Of a stretch of DNA of 64,000 bases, positions 24,106-33,850 are shown in pieces; the stretch's first letter is position 1; each line of letters opens with the position of its first letter. A program made the position numbers and the translations under genes. The notes beneath the pieces were generated by a model that worked only from the letters and a program-made list of their open reading frames with translations, searched no databases and was not told the origin of the DNA. Source of the DNA: Argentina anserina (lineage: Eukaryota; Streptophyta; Magnoliopsida; Rosales; Rosaceae). The stretch spans positions 11,718,001 through 11,782,000 of the forward strand of contig NC_065876.1 in NCBI RefSeq assembly GCF_933775445.1. Direction: 5' to 3'.

Positions 24106-24866
24106 TCAAGCTGCTGCTACTGTGCCTGGCCGGAAAGGGTAATCCTTGGCCGTGTTTGCAGAGCTGGATTTCCTTTGCTCCCTCTTTCTCAAAGCTTTCA
24201 TGGAACTAGAAAGATTCCAGTTCTTCTCTTTAGCTTCATCTGTCTCTATCTGCTCATCTCTGCACTCTTCACTACAGAAGGGAGTGTCACCTCTGCAAAA
24301 ATTTACCAAAATATCCATCAGCACCAGACTACTTTACCATGCAGACAAACAGACAACTCCAAATCTAGAACAAAAATTGAACACAAACTTTCCTCAGATC
24401 CCCAATATCTCGACCAAAAATCACATCTTTTCTATTTGGTACTCAGAAAAGGTGTGATTTTTATTCTATTCTTGGCAAGTTCATAATTGAACAAATCACA
24501 TCTTGTGAAATCCTTAAACTCTAAACCTAAGTAGACACAAACAAATCTGAGAAGAGAAACAGAAACAAAGCTTACTAACCTGTACATGAAGATGTCCCTG
24601 TTCTCCCCAAGTGGTTTCTTGCATAGAAAACAAGCCTCCAAAAAATGAGGCTGGTGCTCTTCAAATCTGGCATCCCAGAACCTCCCAGATCTCGGCGAAA
24701 AGGACGAGTTCGACCCAAACGACCCCATCCTCCTAGTATAACACATGGGCCTCGAGAAAAACGGATGCTGACTCCCAGAAAACCCAGCTTCCATATCAGT
24801 CAGCGAGGCCAGCCCGTCGTCTTCCTCCACAAAACAGGGCCTCCTTGAGCCCGAAACCGAGTCCAT
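24106..24866 (-). CDS. FLZ: FCS-like zinc finger (FLZ, DUF581) protein
   Basis: Two exons on the minus strand, 24580-24866 and 24106-24292, join in phase to give 157 residues. The FLZ domain spans about residues 74-110. Its pattern is Cys79-x2-Cys82 (HFLEACFLCKKPLGENRDIF) followed by Cys102-x3-Cys106 in FCSEEC, with the eponymous Phe-Cys-Ser at 101-103. The intron splits the codon just before GDTPFC, a common FLZ intron position. The N-terminus is Ser/Gly-rich and disordered, and the C-terminus is basic. FLZ proteins are plant-specific adaptors that bind SnRK1 kinase subunits and tune energy and stress signalling (family knowledge). The ATG at 24866 is chosen because MDSVSGSRRPCF starts the conserved frame; in-frame ATGs further upstream (to 25010) lack conservation. 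It is intact. Which FLZ paralogue it is cannot be told. Confidence 0.95.
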
Positions 24867-25257
24867 CTCTGAGTTCTTAAAAAGCTTCGATCTTTGTTGA
24901 GAGAAAATGTGCAAGTGAGACTGAGAGAGAGAATAGAATGTGAGAGGAAATGGGGAGAAGTGATGGGGTTTTAAAAAGGGGTTGGTGAAGAAGAAGAGAG
25001 ATGTAAACAATAAACAACGGCAGGGTTTTCTGAAACCCGTGTTTCTGAATCCATTGGCTCAAAATACCTGCATCTCTCAAACCATCTATCATTCGCCCTC
25101 GGTTCCTTCTATATTTACGGTCGCGCCATCGGACGGTGGTTCTGAGGTGGTGGCGGGGCGGGAAATATGAGGATGCTTTTGGGGTAGAAGAGGAAGAGAG
25201 GAGAGTGGGAGATCTTTCTCTCACTGGTAGGGTCCGATTCCCGCAACCTAATCGCAC
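24867..25257 (-). promoter_or_regulatory. FLZ 5' UTR/promoter region
   Basis: Pyrimidine-rich sequence on the coding strand directly upstream of the FLZ ATG, typical of plant 5' UTRs. Open frames here on both strands have no domain content. Confidence 0.4.
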
Positions 25258-26951
25258 TCAACGATAGTTCTTAACGTAATTGTTTGTATTCTAGAGGGGG
25301 GGTCCTACACGCGACGGGGAAGCGCGTGGGAGTAACGTTCAGGGCACCGCAAAGGTCGTTGTCGAGGGGTTTTTCTCGTTCTTTTGGCCGTGCCTTGTGG
25401 CAACGACTTTGAGTCTTTAACCCTTTGCCTACTCCAATTATTTGAAAAGTTAAGGCAAAGGCGTAGGGAGGAAAGCAACGAGATCAAAGAATCAATGAGG
25501 GGGGGCATGAGGGTTATTTTTCTTTTTACATTTACTATGTTTCCCTGATGTGGTAAAGAAATGTAAAACAAGATATATGACACTGTATTGTTCCCTTGAT
25601 TCGTTGAACGGTGTGGAAATGTATTTCAACCACTAAAGCTTAGTCGGCATGGTTTGAATAACTTTTTGATGGTGCAATGTGATCTCTTGAAAAAAATTTG
25701 TTTTATAGTTTCGGGTTGTACAATGTTTATATAGTCAAAAAATCTGACTATATTGTCTTAAGTGAACATAACAAAAAAGTAGGAATGAGATTAATTTAGA
25801 TCTCTATTTATGTGAAGAAAAATTTGAACCGTGAAACTAAAAGTTAGTCGGCAAGATAACATATCTCATGTTTCTTTAGTTTACGATTTTATTTTATGGT
25901 GAAATTTGAATGATAGTATTACTCGATTATTATTAACAAAGATGTAAACACACGTATGTGCGTCCCTTTAAAAACGATATATACGAATATCAATATAATT
26001 CTAACTTTAATGTAATATGCTTGAAGATGATGTGTTATCGAATGTAGATTAATGATATTGAAAACAAGTTTCCGGTTGTTAGTATTCTCACTACAACAAA
26101 AGGATAAAATAATATCAAATCTGTTACAAAGTTTTTAATAGTATAAAACCAAAATAGTCCATCTGGATATGCTAGTGTAGATTTTGGTATGACATGGTAT
26201 TGAGTATAATATTTCACCATTTTGTTGGAGAATTGCTATCAAAATCGATATTGAAGAGAACAACAACTATAATAATTGATCTTTTGATTTGATGATTCAA
26301 AAACTTTAATAAGCATCACCGTTGCGTCAATATAATTCAAAGTATTCATGTTGAATGTTTACAATTGTATTAAAGTGACATTGCGAGACACTTCCGATCA
26401 TATTTGTTAAAGTAAATATAGTGTACTAATAGTAACACTAACTTATTTCATGATTGAAAATTTGAATGAACCTCCTTTTGTGAAAGTTCGAGTGACCTTC
26501 CCCATCATCTTGGCAAGACCATTCCCATTATAGTATTATAATTCCTACACTTTCTAGAGAACTCTTCTGCCTTCATTGATTTTCACATTTCCAGAGAAAA
26601 TCACAAAGCATCCAACATTCCTCTTCCCTCAAATAAATCACAAAGCCTTTTTGCAGAGAAAAATTTACTGGAAAAAATAAATAAAAAACTTAAAAACCAA
26701 CCCCAAAAACTGAAAAAAAAAGAAGAAGAAGAAAACGCATAGTGCCGGCACCGTTTTAATATTTTATTAATATCGAGACAATCTCGGCCTTTAATTTATG
26801 GAAATAGATAGCATGAATTCCCAACATCATTTTGGAGTTAGTATTCTGATTGCTTCTTTAACGGTCAACGTTTTTATTGACTAAAAAAAACCTCATAGGA
26901 GTTAAAAAATTTACATTTCACCCTCAACTGATTTTTCTTTTTCTGGACCCG

Positions 26952-26993
<42 letters not shown>

Positions 26994-28410
26994 GTGCATG
27001 GTGGCGATGTCATTGAGCTTGTTCGTTCGCCGGCGCTCAATTTTTGACGGGACGAGACCAAGAAACATGCCAGACTCGACGTAAATACATGGCGATTTTT
27101 CTGCAATTTATCTTGGGTTATAAATTCGCGGAGAGGATGGAGTAGGCACCAATATCTTACATATAAGTTATAAACCCAGAAAAATTGGGATTTCAGAAAA
27201 TTGGGGAAATCGAAAAGGTAAGAGTGTTTTTGGATTTGATTCGAGAATGGAACACGGGATTTAGGAATTGAAGAAAGGAAAAGAATTCAGATTTTGAGTT
27301 AAGAGGACTGGCGACATGGAGAGATAAGATTCAATTACAATGGTCGTTTTAATTGAAAGAGGAACATAACCTAACATTCGGATCTGGGTTTAGTGCAATA
27401 ATTGCAATTGGTTTAATTTAATAACTATTAATATCTTGAAAACTGTGATGGTAAATTTTTATTTTACTATTTAAATCTAGTTTTTAGACTAACAGTGAGT
27501 AAACGAAAACATTTTAAAAAATCACGTGTTTAGCACCTGTTGTTGTTGATGTCTGAACACCGCTGAAACACGAATGCACTCTAATAAAAATAGGAAAAGG
27601 ACATTACTTGCTCACCGCAAGTCCTTCTCACGCGCCATTAATTGAAGGTCAAAGTCACCCTCTCAATTCACAAATGACCCGCCCAGTACGTGTACTACAC
27701 CCTCCAGAACCCACGGTTTCACTTCATCCCGCCCTTGCCCCTCACTCCTCGGCTGACCTCACCCTCCCTTTTGTCGTTTCCCTCCGCTTCCCCCACCACC
27801 GCGGGAGAGACAGAGCTGGGTCCCGCCCAACACAAAAGAAACCATCAAAATTGGGGCCCATGGCCCATTACGGGGTGATGGCGTGGACCGGGATAAGTGT
27901 TTGTTTTTGTTCCACTTCATTTCTTGGGATTTGTTTTTATTGTGCGTTGCCCTTTCTCCGAGGTTTTTGTTTCCCTTTTTTCAGCTGCCCGCGACTTCCC
28001 GGGCACCCCCTCGCCGCTGCCCGTCTCTTGATGACTCGCCGGTGTACGCGTGTGGCGGTCTCCTTGTACCACCGCAGATGGTTGCGGTCTCTGCCACCGT
28101 GCCACGCGGTGCGCATAGGACAAGAGGCTACGATCTTTACTGACTCATGGTGTTAGTGATTCTCTGCTGCCAGGAGCTTTTGCTCATGCATCTTCAGCCG
28201 TTGGATGGTTTTTACATCTCTCTGTGATCACCGTCACTCCATGCTTTCTCACTTTACATTTGTTCAACAGTTTGTACCGTATATTAGTATCAATACAAAG
28301 CTGGGTAGTATGTATCTTTCGAGAGTTTCTCCTGACATACGGATGTACGATTTGTAACGCTATACGTATCTATACACAGATAATAACAATTCAATCTGTG
28401 TCCGGTGAAC
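25258..28410. other. Intergenic region between FLZ and the Copia insertion
   Basis: No gene is recognised. A GC-rich patch at about 27640-28140 gives overlapping frames up to 182 codons that are Pro/Ser/Arg-rich without motifs; these are probably chance frames. AT-rich elsewhere. Confidence 0.5.
26954..26990. repeat. (CT)n microsatellite
   Basis: About 18 uninterrupted CT units. Confidence 0.95.
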
Positions 28411-28415
28411 TTTAC

Positions 28416-28582
28416 TGTTAGCATGAGTCAACATACAACAACACAATCTCACCAACCAAATCCCTAGCCGTATAAATTGACAAATCAATCTTTGTGTTCA
28501 TACTTGATAATTGATAGTTTAGAATGTTATAAATACCTTGTAAGTACTCAATTCAATATATAAGATTGTAGCATATTCTACT
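28416..28582 (+). repeat. 5' LTR of the intact Copia
   Basis: 167 bases, TGTTAGCATGAG...ATTCTACT, with TATA-like TTATAAATACC near 28530. It ends directly against the primer site. The 3' LTR differs only at GCATATTC versus GCATGTTC. The terminal CT in place of CA is unusual for a plant LTR, but it is fixed by both the target duplication and the primer site. Confidence 0.95.
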
Positions 28583-28594
28583 TGGTATCAGAGC
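28583..28594 (+). promoter_or_regulatory. Primer binding site, initiator tRNA-Met
   Basis: TGGTATCAGAGC starts at the first base after the 5' LTR, the standard plant Copia minus-strand primer site. Confidence 0.95.
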
Positions 28595-28663
28595 ATTGCT
28601 CTGTCTTTTTTCTGGGTTTTATTTTTGGTTGTTTACCTTTTTTTGGCAGAGCTCGGCAACGCA

Positions 28664-28812
28664 ACGTGAAGTGCTCCTCCGCTGCTCCACTGCCGTGCTA
28701 CTCAACTGCCGTGCCCCTCCGCTGCCGTGCTCCTCCGCTCCTCCACTGCCGTGCTGCTCCGCTGTCGTGCTCCTCCGCTCCTCCACTGCCGTGCTCCTCC
28801 GCTGCTCCACTC
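28664..28812 (+). repeat. GCTCCTCCGCTGC repeat tract in the Copia leader
   Basis: Imperfect repeats of TGCTCCTCCGCTGCTCCACTG fill the leader. No ATG-started product with a domain is seen in this tract. Confidence 0.75.
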
Positions 28813-29199
28813 CTCATCTAAACCCGACCGGACTCCCGCTGTCGTGCTCCTCATCCAAACCCGGCCCTCCGCGCGCCTCCGACGTCGCCATCGCCATCAT
28901 CTAGCGCTCCTCACCAAGCACCGGCGTATCGAGATCCATACCTACCGGCGCTGCAAGCTGCTTGCTGCTCCGCCCCTTTCACCGCCACTGTGACCTCGTC
29001 GCCGTCGTACGCCTGGCGCCGCTCTCTGGACCCCGGCACCGCTCCCTCAGGCCAAGCCCGCCGCAACACGCTCGCCCTCTTCCTTCTGCTTCTTCCATCT
29101 CTCCGTCCTTATATCTGCCCCGCTCCCTCAGCCTCGACCCGCCCGGCCCGCAATCAATTTCAGCCCGGCCCGCATTAAGTTTCGAACTCGGCCCGCATT

Positions 29200-29324
29200 C
29201 GACTGCGACCCGACCCGGACTGTGACCCGACCCGGACTGTGACCCGACCCGGACTACGACCCGACCCGGATTTCAACCCTACCCGGATTGTGACCCGACC
29301 CGGATTGTGACCCGACCCGGATTT
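29200..29324 (+). repeat. 17-bp tandem array directly upstream of Copia gag
   Basis: Units of the type GGACTGTGACCCGACCC have their GGA anchor at 29217, 29234, 29251, 29268, 29285, 29302 and 29319, an exact 17-base period. The array ends about 14 bases before the gag ATG. Because 17 is not a multiple of three, the array opens and closes frames as it varies in length. Confidence 0.9.
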
Positions 29325-29338
29325 CATATTCTTTTTCA

Positions 29339-31228
29339 ATGGGTTCTGCAGACGAAGCTGATGTTCCGAAATTTGAGGTATCTGTCAAGAGTTCTGATAG
29401 TGGGTCATTTGGGGGAACTAAACTCAATGGGACCAATTACCGCAAATGGAAGCGACTTATGACGGCTCACCTTCGAGGCATGCACAAGATGGGGCATGTA
29501 ACCGGAATAACTAAGGCTCCTAGTGCAGATGATATTATTGCCTACACTAAATGGGACGACAATGATGGCCTTGTGATGTCCGTCTTGTGGAAAGCTATGA
29601 ATGAAGAAATAATTGATTTGGTGGAGGCATGTGACACTGCGCAGGCAATATGGCTCACACTTGAAGGCTTATATACTAATGACTCTGATTTCATACAGGT
29701 TCATGAGTTAATGTGCACCGCTTTGGCAATGCAACAAGATGGGCAACCGGTGGCGCAATATTTCACCAAACTAAGAAATATTTGGGCTGAGATTGATGTG
29801 AAACGTCCTTGCATGATCAAACATCAGGAGGATATTATTTGGTACCAACGTGAGAAGGAGCTTGAGCGAGTTCACCATTTTCTGAAAGGTCTTGATACTA
29901 AACATAACAATGCGAAAGGGGAATTGCTCCGCCAGACCGAGCCACCTAGCTTAACTGCAGCTTTCACATATATCCGTAAGGATGAATCTCAGCAGAACAG
30001 CCTTCATCACACACAAGTTGAAGTTTCCAGCCTTACTATCCGTGCTCGATCTTCAGCACCGCCCCTTCAGCAGGCCATTTCATCCTCACTTCATCACCGA
30101 GGACCACCACCAGGCTTCGGGAATCAGCCCCGCCCTCCTTGCTCTTATTGTCAAGATACCAACCATGCTCGTGCAACCTGTTGGAAGTTGTATCCACACC
30201 TTAGGCCCCAAAGGCCTAATTATCGTCCTAAAGCAAAAGCAGCTATTCAACTGATCCAGGAACCAGATATTTATGGTGTAGTTGGACACGATCATCATAC
30301 AGCAGGAGGAGTAACACCCACAGCATCAATAGCTGGTCGTGGTAAGATTGGTATAACTTTACATATTTCTCACTTTGGTAGTTTTGATACATGGATTATT
30401 GATTCTGGTGCATCCGATCATATGACTTATGACAAATCTTATTTTACTATATTATCTCCTCCACCAGTACCATATGTTACTAATGCTAATGGTGAGGCAT
30501 TCCCCGTATTAGGTAAAGGGTCAGTTCGTATTACTCCCACAATAGAGCTTCACAATGTGTTATATGTACCTGCTTTATCTCATCATTTGATATCGGTCCC
30601 ACAATTAAACACTGAAGCTAAGTGCTCTGTGACATTTTTTCCCATGTATGTGATATTTCAGGATCTTCTCACCGGGGAGTTAATTGGTCGGGGGTATCTA
30701 CGGGGCAGGTTGTTTCATCTGGATCAGACATATGCGGGAGAAAAACCAGGGGCACAGTCCCAGATCGCTTTACTCTCCACTTCTGATAAGCTAAGTGAAG
30801 TTTGGTTATGGCATCGTCGCTTGGGGCATCCTTCATTTAGTATAATGAAAAAATCCATGCCTACTTTGTTTATTGGTGTGGATGAGTCAGTTTTTCGTTG
30901 TGAAACATGTGTTTTAGGCAAGAGTCATCGGTCTACCTATTCCCCTAGTACTTCTAATAAAAGTATCATTCCTTTTGAATTAATTCATTCTGATGTTTGG
31001 GGACCCTCCAAAGAGTCTACTATTTCGGGAATGCAGTATTATGTGTCATTTATTGATGATTGCACACGTCTTTCATGGATTGTCCTTCTGAAAACCAAAA
31101 ATGAGGTTTTTTCGGCTTTTCAAGCCTTCTATACCACTGTCCAAACACAATATAATGCCACAATAAAAAATTTTCGTTCTGATAATGGGGGGGGAATATG
31201 TGAATCGTGTCTTTCAGGAGTTCTTTAA
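29339..31228 (+). CDS. Copia gag-protease-integrase polyprotein (frameshifted before the integrase end)
   Basis: 629 codons from MGSADEADVPKF. The gag domain holds KLNGTNYRKWKRLMTAHLRG near residue 33. A zinc knuckle CX2CX4HX4C (CSYCQDTNHARATC) begins at about residue 268. The aspartic protease box is WIIDSGASDHMT at about residue 353. The pre-integrase HHCC region (LWHRRLGHPSFS, CETCVLGKSH) begins near residue 490, and the integrase core carries the first catalytic Asp in IHSDVWGP (about 550). The second catalytic Asp (RSDNGG, about 614) sits at a run of eight G at 31187-31194; the family reads E-Y next, but here the frame shifts and stops after 14 more residues. The rest of the polyprotein is in the overlapping frame at 31185-33671. 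Transcribed from the 5' LTR. Not a host gene. Confidence 0.95.
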   Translation: MGSADEADVPKFEVSVKSSDSGSFGGTKLNGTNYRKWKRLMTAHLRGMHKMGHVTGITKAPSADDIIAYTKWDDNDGLVMSVLWKAMNEEIIDLVEACDTAQAIWLTLEGLYTNDSDFIQVHELMCTALAMQQDGQPVAQYFTKLRNIWAEIDVKRPCMIKHQEDIIWYQREKELERVHHFLKGLDTKHNNAKGELLRQTEPPSLTAAFTYIRKDESQQNSLHHTQVEVSSLTIRARSSAPPLQQAISSSLHHRGPPPGFGNQPRPPCSYCQDTNHARATCWKLYPHLRPQRPNYRPKAKAAIQLIQEPDIYGVVGHDHHTAGGVTPTASIAGRGKIGITLHISHFGSFDTWIIDSGASDHMTYDKSYFTILSPPPVPYVTNANGEAFPVLGKGSVRITPTIELHNVLYVPALSHHLISVPQLNTEAKCSVTFFPMYVIFQDLLTGELIGRGYLRGRLFHLDQTYAGEKPGAQSQIALLSTSDKLSEVWLWHRRLGHPSFSIMKKSMPTLFIGVDESVFRCETCVLGKSHRSTYSPSTSNKSIIPFELIHSDVWGPSKESTISGMQYYVSFIDDCTRLSWIVLLKTKNEVFSAFQAFYTTVQTQYNATIKNFRSDNGGGICESCLSGVL

Positions 31229-33671
31229 CGCACATGGCATTGTTCATCAAACAACGTGTCCTTACACACCTGAGCAGAATGGAGTTTCCGAAAGAAAAAA
31301 TCGTCATTTACTTGAAATGGCTCGGTGTATTCTCTTTAGTGCCCATATGCCTAAATACCTTTGGGGTGATGCTGTCATAACTTCTGCTCACCTCATTAAT
31401 CGTCTTCCATCTCGTGTCCTTGAAGGCAAAGTTCCATATGAGGTGCTTGCATCCCATGTTTCCTTACCCTCTTTTCATAATCTTCCCGCCCGTGTTTTTG
31501 GTTGTGTTGTTTTTGTCCATCTTCCAAAACATCAGAGGTCTAAGTTGGTTGCCCGAGCGGTTAAATGTGTGTTTGTTGGATACGGAGGGCATCAGAAAGG
31601 GTACAAGTGCTATCATCCACCTACCAGAAAGTATTATGTCACTATGGATGTTACTTTCTTTGAGGACATGAGCTATTTCACGTCTTCTGATACTGCCCTT
31701 CAGGGGGAGATTTCATATTTTGAAGAGCTGTATCATGGAAAGGGGGAGACAAGTCAGCCAGGAGATATGGTGACAAGTTTGGTTGAGATTACTGATGATT
31801 CTGGTATAGTCACTCCAGAGATTCAGGTACCAGAAGCTGAGAGTACAACTGCCCCTCCTGCCTCCCCTACTGTTGTTTATACCCCTGACCAACGTTCCCC
31901 TGGTACAGAATATCACTCATCTGAGGTTAGTAATTCTATTGGGGCTAATACTAGTGAAGCTAATAGTAGACAATATGTCTTGCCAAATAGGTCTACTCGA
32001 GGTCAGCCAACAAAAACATATGAACCTACCCTTCAGGCTAAAGCTAAGTATCCTGTGGCAAATTTTATGTCTACCAAAAGATTGTCTAAGTCATATGAAT
32101 CATTTGTGAATCAAATTTCTGCTGTATCAATACCTAACAAAGTGCAGGATGCATTGGGAGATCCAAAATGGAGAAAAGCGATGGAAGAAGAGATGGAAGC
32201 ATTACAGAAGAACAACACTTGGGAGCTTGTAGCTCCACCACATGGCAAGAAGGCAGTGGGATGTCGTTGGGTGTTTACAGTAAAACATAATCCAGATGGG
32301 TCAGTAAGCCGGTATAAAGCACGCCTAGTAGCAAAAGGGTTCACCCAAACATATGGCATAGACTATGATGAGACATTTGCACCTGTTGCAAAGATGAACA
32401 CTATTCGGGTATTGCTCTCTTTTGCTGCTACTTTAAACTGGTCACTTAGACAATTTGATGTTAAGAATGCATTCCTTCATGGAGAACTTACAGAAGAAGT
32501 GTATATGGATCTTCCTCCTGGATATGTGGCAGCTTCTCCAGATAACTTTGTATGCAGATTAAGAAAGTCTTTGTATGGTCTTAAACAGTCTCCTCGTGCT
32601 TGGTTTGGAAGATTTTCACAATTCATGAAGAAAATTGGCTACAAGCAGAGTAATTCAGACCACACATTATTTCTCAGACACCAACAAGGGAAGGTAACAA
32701 CCCTAATTATATATGTTGACGATATGGTAGTTACTGGTAATGATACTATTGAGATGGATAGTTTACAGAAGCAACTAGCTACAGAGTTTGAGATGAAAGA
32801 CTTAGGAACACTCAAGTACTTCTTGGGCATTGAGGTAGCCCGAGGAAGTGATGGTATCTATCTATGTCAGAGAAAGTACATCCTTGATCTACTAACAGAG
32901 ACAGGTATGTTGGATTGCACTCCAATTGATACTCCTATTGAGCAGAACCATCGGTTAGCAGAGTACCCAGATCAGGTGCCTACTGACAAGACTCGTTATC
33001 AGAGGATAGTTGGACGCCTGATTTATTTATCACATACCAGACCAGATCTTGCATATGCAGTAAGTGTAGTGAGTCAGTTCATGCATAATCCCAGTATGGA
33101 TCACATGGATGTTGTTGTGAGGATTTTGAGGTACTTGAAGTCAGCTCCAGGGAGAGGAGTGATGTTTTCTAAACACAACAATATCATTGAGGTTTGTGGT
33201 TTCACAGATGCAGACTGGGCTGGAAATATTACAGATCGGAGATCCACATCAGGGTATTTTACCTTTGTTGGGGGTAATCTTGTTACTTGGAAGAGTAAGA
33301 AACAAAAGGTGGTAGCTCGATCAAGTGCTGAAGCAGAATACAGAGGTATGGCTCAGGGAGTGTGCGAGTTGTTATGGCTTAGAAATTTGCTACAAGATTT
33401 GGGTGTTAAGCCTAAGTGTGCTATGCAGCTGTACTGTGACAACAAGGCAGCTATTGATATTTCACAGAATCCTGTACAACATGATCGTACAAAGCATGTG
33501 GAGGTTGATCGTCACTTTATAAAGGAGAAGCTAGATGCTGAGACCATTAGCTTTCCTTTTGTTCCTTCAGAAGATCAACTTGCAGATATACTCACAAAAG
33601 GAGTGTCTAAAAAGGTTTTTTATGACTCACTTAGCAAGTTGGGCATGGTCGATGTGTATGCACCAACTTGA
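31185..33671 (+). CDS. Copia integrase C-terminal part, reverse transcriptase and RNase H
   Basis: 828 codons in the frame one base away from the preceding open frame, overlapping it by 44 bases. The integrase part contains TCPYTPEQNGVSERKNRHLL, where the Glu after VS completes the DDE triad. Reverse transcriptase starts near residue 342 (NNTWELV, VAKGFTQTYGIDYDETFAPV, FDVKNAFLHGELTEEVYMDL) with catalytic YVDD at about 509. RNase H holds TDADWAGNITDRRSTSGYF (about 674), VARSSAEAEYRGMA, CDNKAAIDIS and TKHVEVDRHFIKEKL. The ATG at its start is only the first ATG in frame; the natural product would come from the gag-pol frame if the G-run were one base shorter. The stop codon overlaps the polypurine tract. 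Confidence 0.95.
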   Translation: MGGEYVNRVFQEFFNAHGIVHQTTCPYTPEQNGVSERKNRHLLEMARCILFSAHMPKYLWGDAVITSAHLINRLPSRVLEGKVPYEVLASHVSLPSFHNLPARVFGCVVFVHLPKHQRSKLVARAVKCVFVGYGGHQKGYKCYHPPTRKYYVTMDVTFFEDMSYFTSSDTALQGEISYFEELYHGKGETSQPGDMVTSLVEITDDSGIVTPEIQVPEAESTTAPPASPTVVYTPDQRSPGTEYHSSEVSNSIGANTSEANSRQYVLPNRSTRGQPTKTYEPTLQAKAKYPVANFMSTKRLSKSYESFVNQISAVSIPNKVQDALGDPKWRKAMEEEMEALQKNNTWELVAPPHGKKAVGCRWVFTVKHNPDGSVSRYKARLVAKGFTQTYGIDYDETFAPVAKMNTIRVLLSFAATLNWSLRQFDVKNAFLHGELTEEVYMDLPPGYVAASPDNFVCRLRKSLYGLKQSPRAWFGRFSQFMKKIGYKQSNSDHTLFLRHQQGKVTTLIIYVDDMVVTGNDTIEMDSLQKQLATEFEMKDLGTLKYFLGIEVARGSDGIYLCQRKYILDLLTETGMLDCTPIDTPIEQNHRLAEYPDQVPTDKTRYQRIVGRLIYLSHTRPDLAYAVSVVSQFMHNPSMDHMDVVVRILRYLKSAPGRGVMFSKHNNIIEVCGFTDADWAGNITDRRSTSGYFTFVGGNLVTWKSKKQKVVARSSAEAEYRGMAQGVCELLWLRNLLQDLGVKPKCAMQLYCDNKAAIDISQNPVQHDRTKHVEVDRHFIKEKLDAETISFPFVPSEDQLADILTKGVSKKVFYDSLSKLGMVDVYAPT

Positions 33672-33678
33672 GGAGGAG
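33670..33678 (+). promoter_or_regulatory. Polypurine tract of the intact Copia
   Basis: GAGGAGGAG directly before the 3' LTR primes plus-strand DNA synthesis. The pol stop codon TGA (33669-33671) overlaps it, a very compact arrangement. Confidence 0.88.
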
Positions 33679-33845
33679 TGTTAGCATGAGTCAACATACA
33701 ACAACACAATCTCACCAACCAAATCCCTAGCCGTATAAATTGACAAATCAATCTTTGTGTTCATACTTGATAATTGATAGTTTAGAATGTTATAAATACC
33801 TTGTAAGTACTCAATTCAATATATAAGATTGTAGCATGTTCTACT
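33679..33845 (+). repeat. 3' LTR of the intact Copia
   Basis: 167 bases, one substitution from the 5' LTR, followed by the target duplication TTTAC. Confidence 0.95.
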
Positions 33846-33850
33846 TTTAC

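Larger units (their letters stand above)
28416..33845 (+). mobile_element. Young, near-intact Ty1/Copia retrotransposon (5.43 kb)
   Basis: Identical-length LTRs (28416-28582 and 33679-33845, 167 bases each) differ at one base. The element is flanked by the perfect 5-bp duplication TTTAC (28411-28415 and 33846-33850). It has a primer site, a repeat-rich leader, gag-protease-integrase and integrase-RT-RNase H frames, and a polypurine tract. Domain order (PR-INT-RT-RH) is Copia. The only coding lesion I see is one extra G in the integrase active-site codons, which splits the polyprotein into two overlapping frames. The small LTR divergence implies a recent insertion. Confidence 0.97.

Noticed and set aside
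24867..25010. Upstream extension of the FLZ start codon
   Set aside because: The in-frame extension is Phe/Ser/Leu-rich leader-like sequence without conservation; the MDSVSGS start fits the family.
27608..28156. 182-codon frame in a GC-rich patch
   Set aside because: Pro/Ser/Arg-rich in all overlapping frames, no motif, and several competing frames; fits chance opening in GC-rich DNA.
31185..31228. Programmed frameshifting between the two Copia frames
   Set aside because: Plant Copia elements normally use a single gag-pol frame, and the break falls in the middle of the integrase catalytic site. An indel in a homopolymer is simpler.
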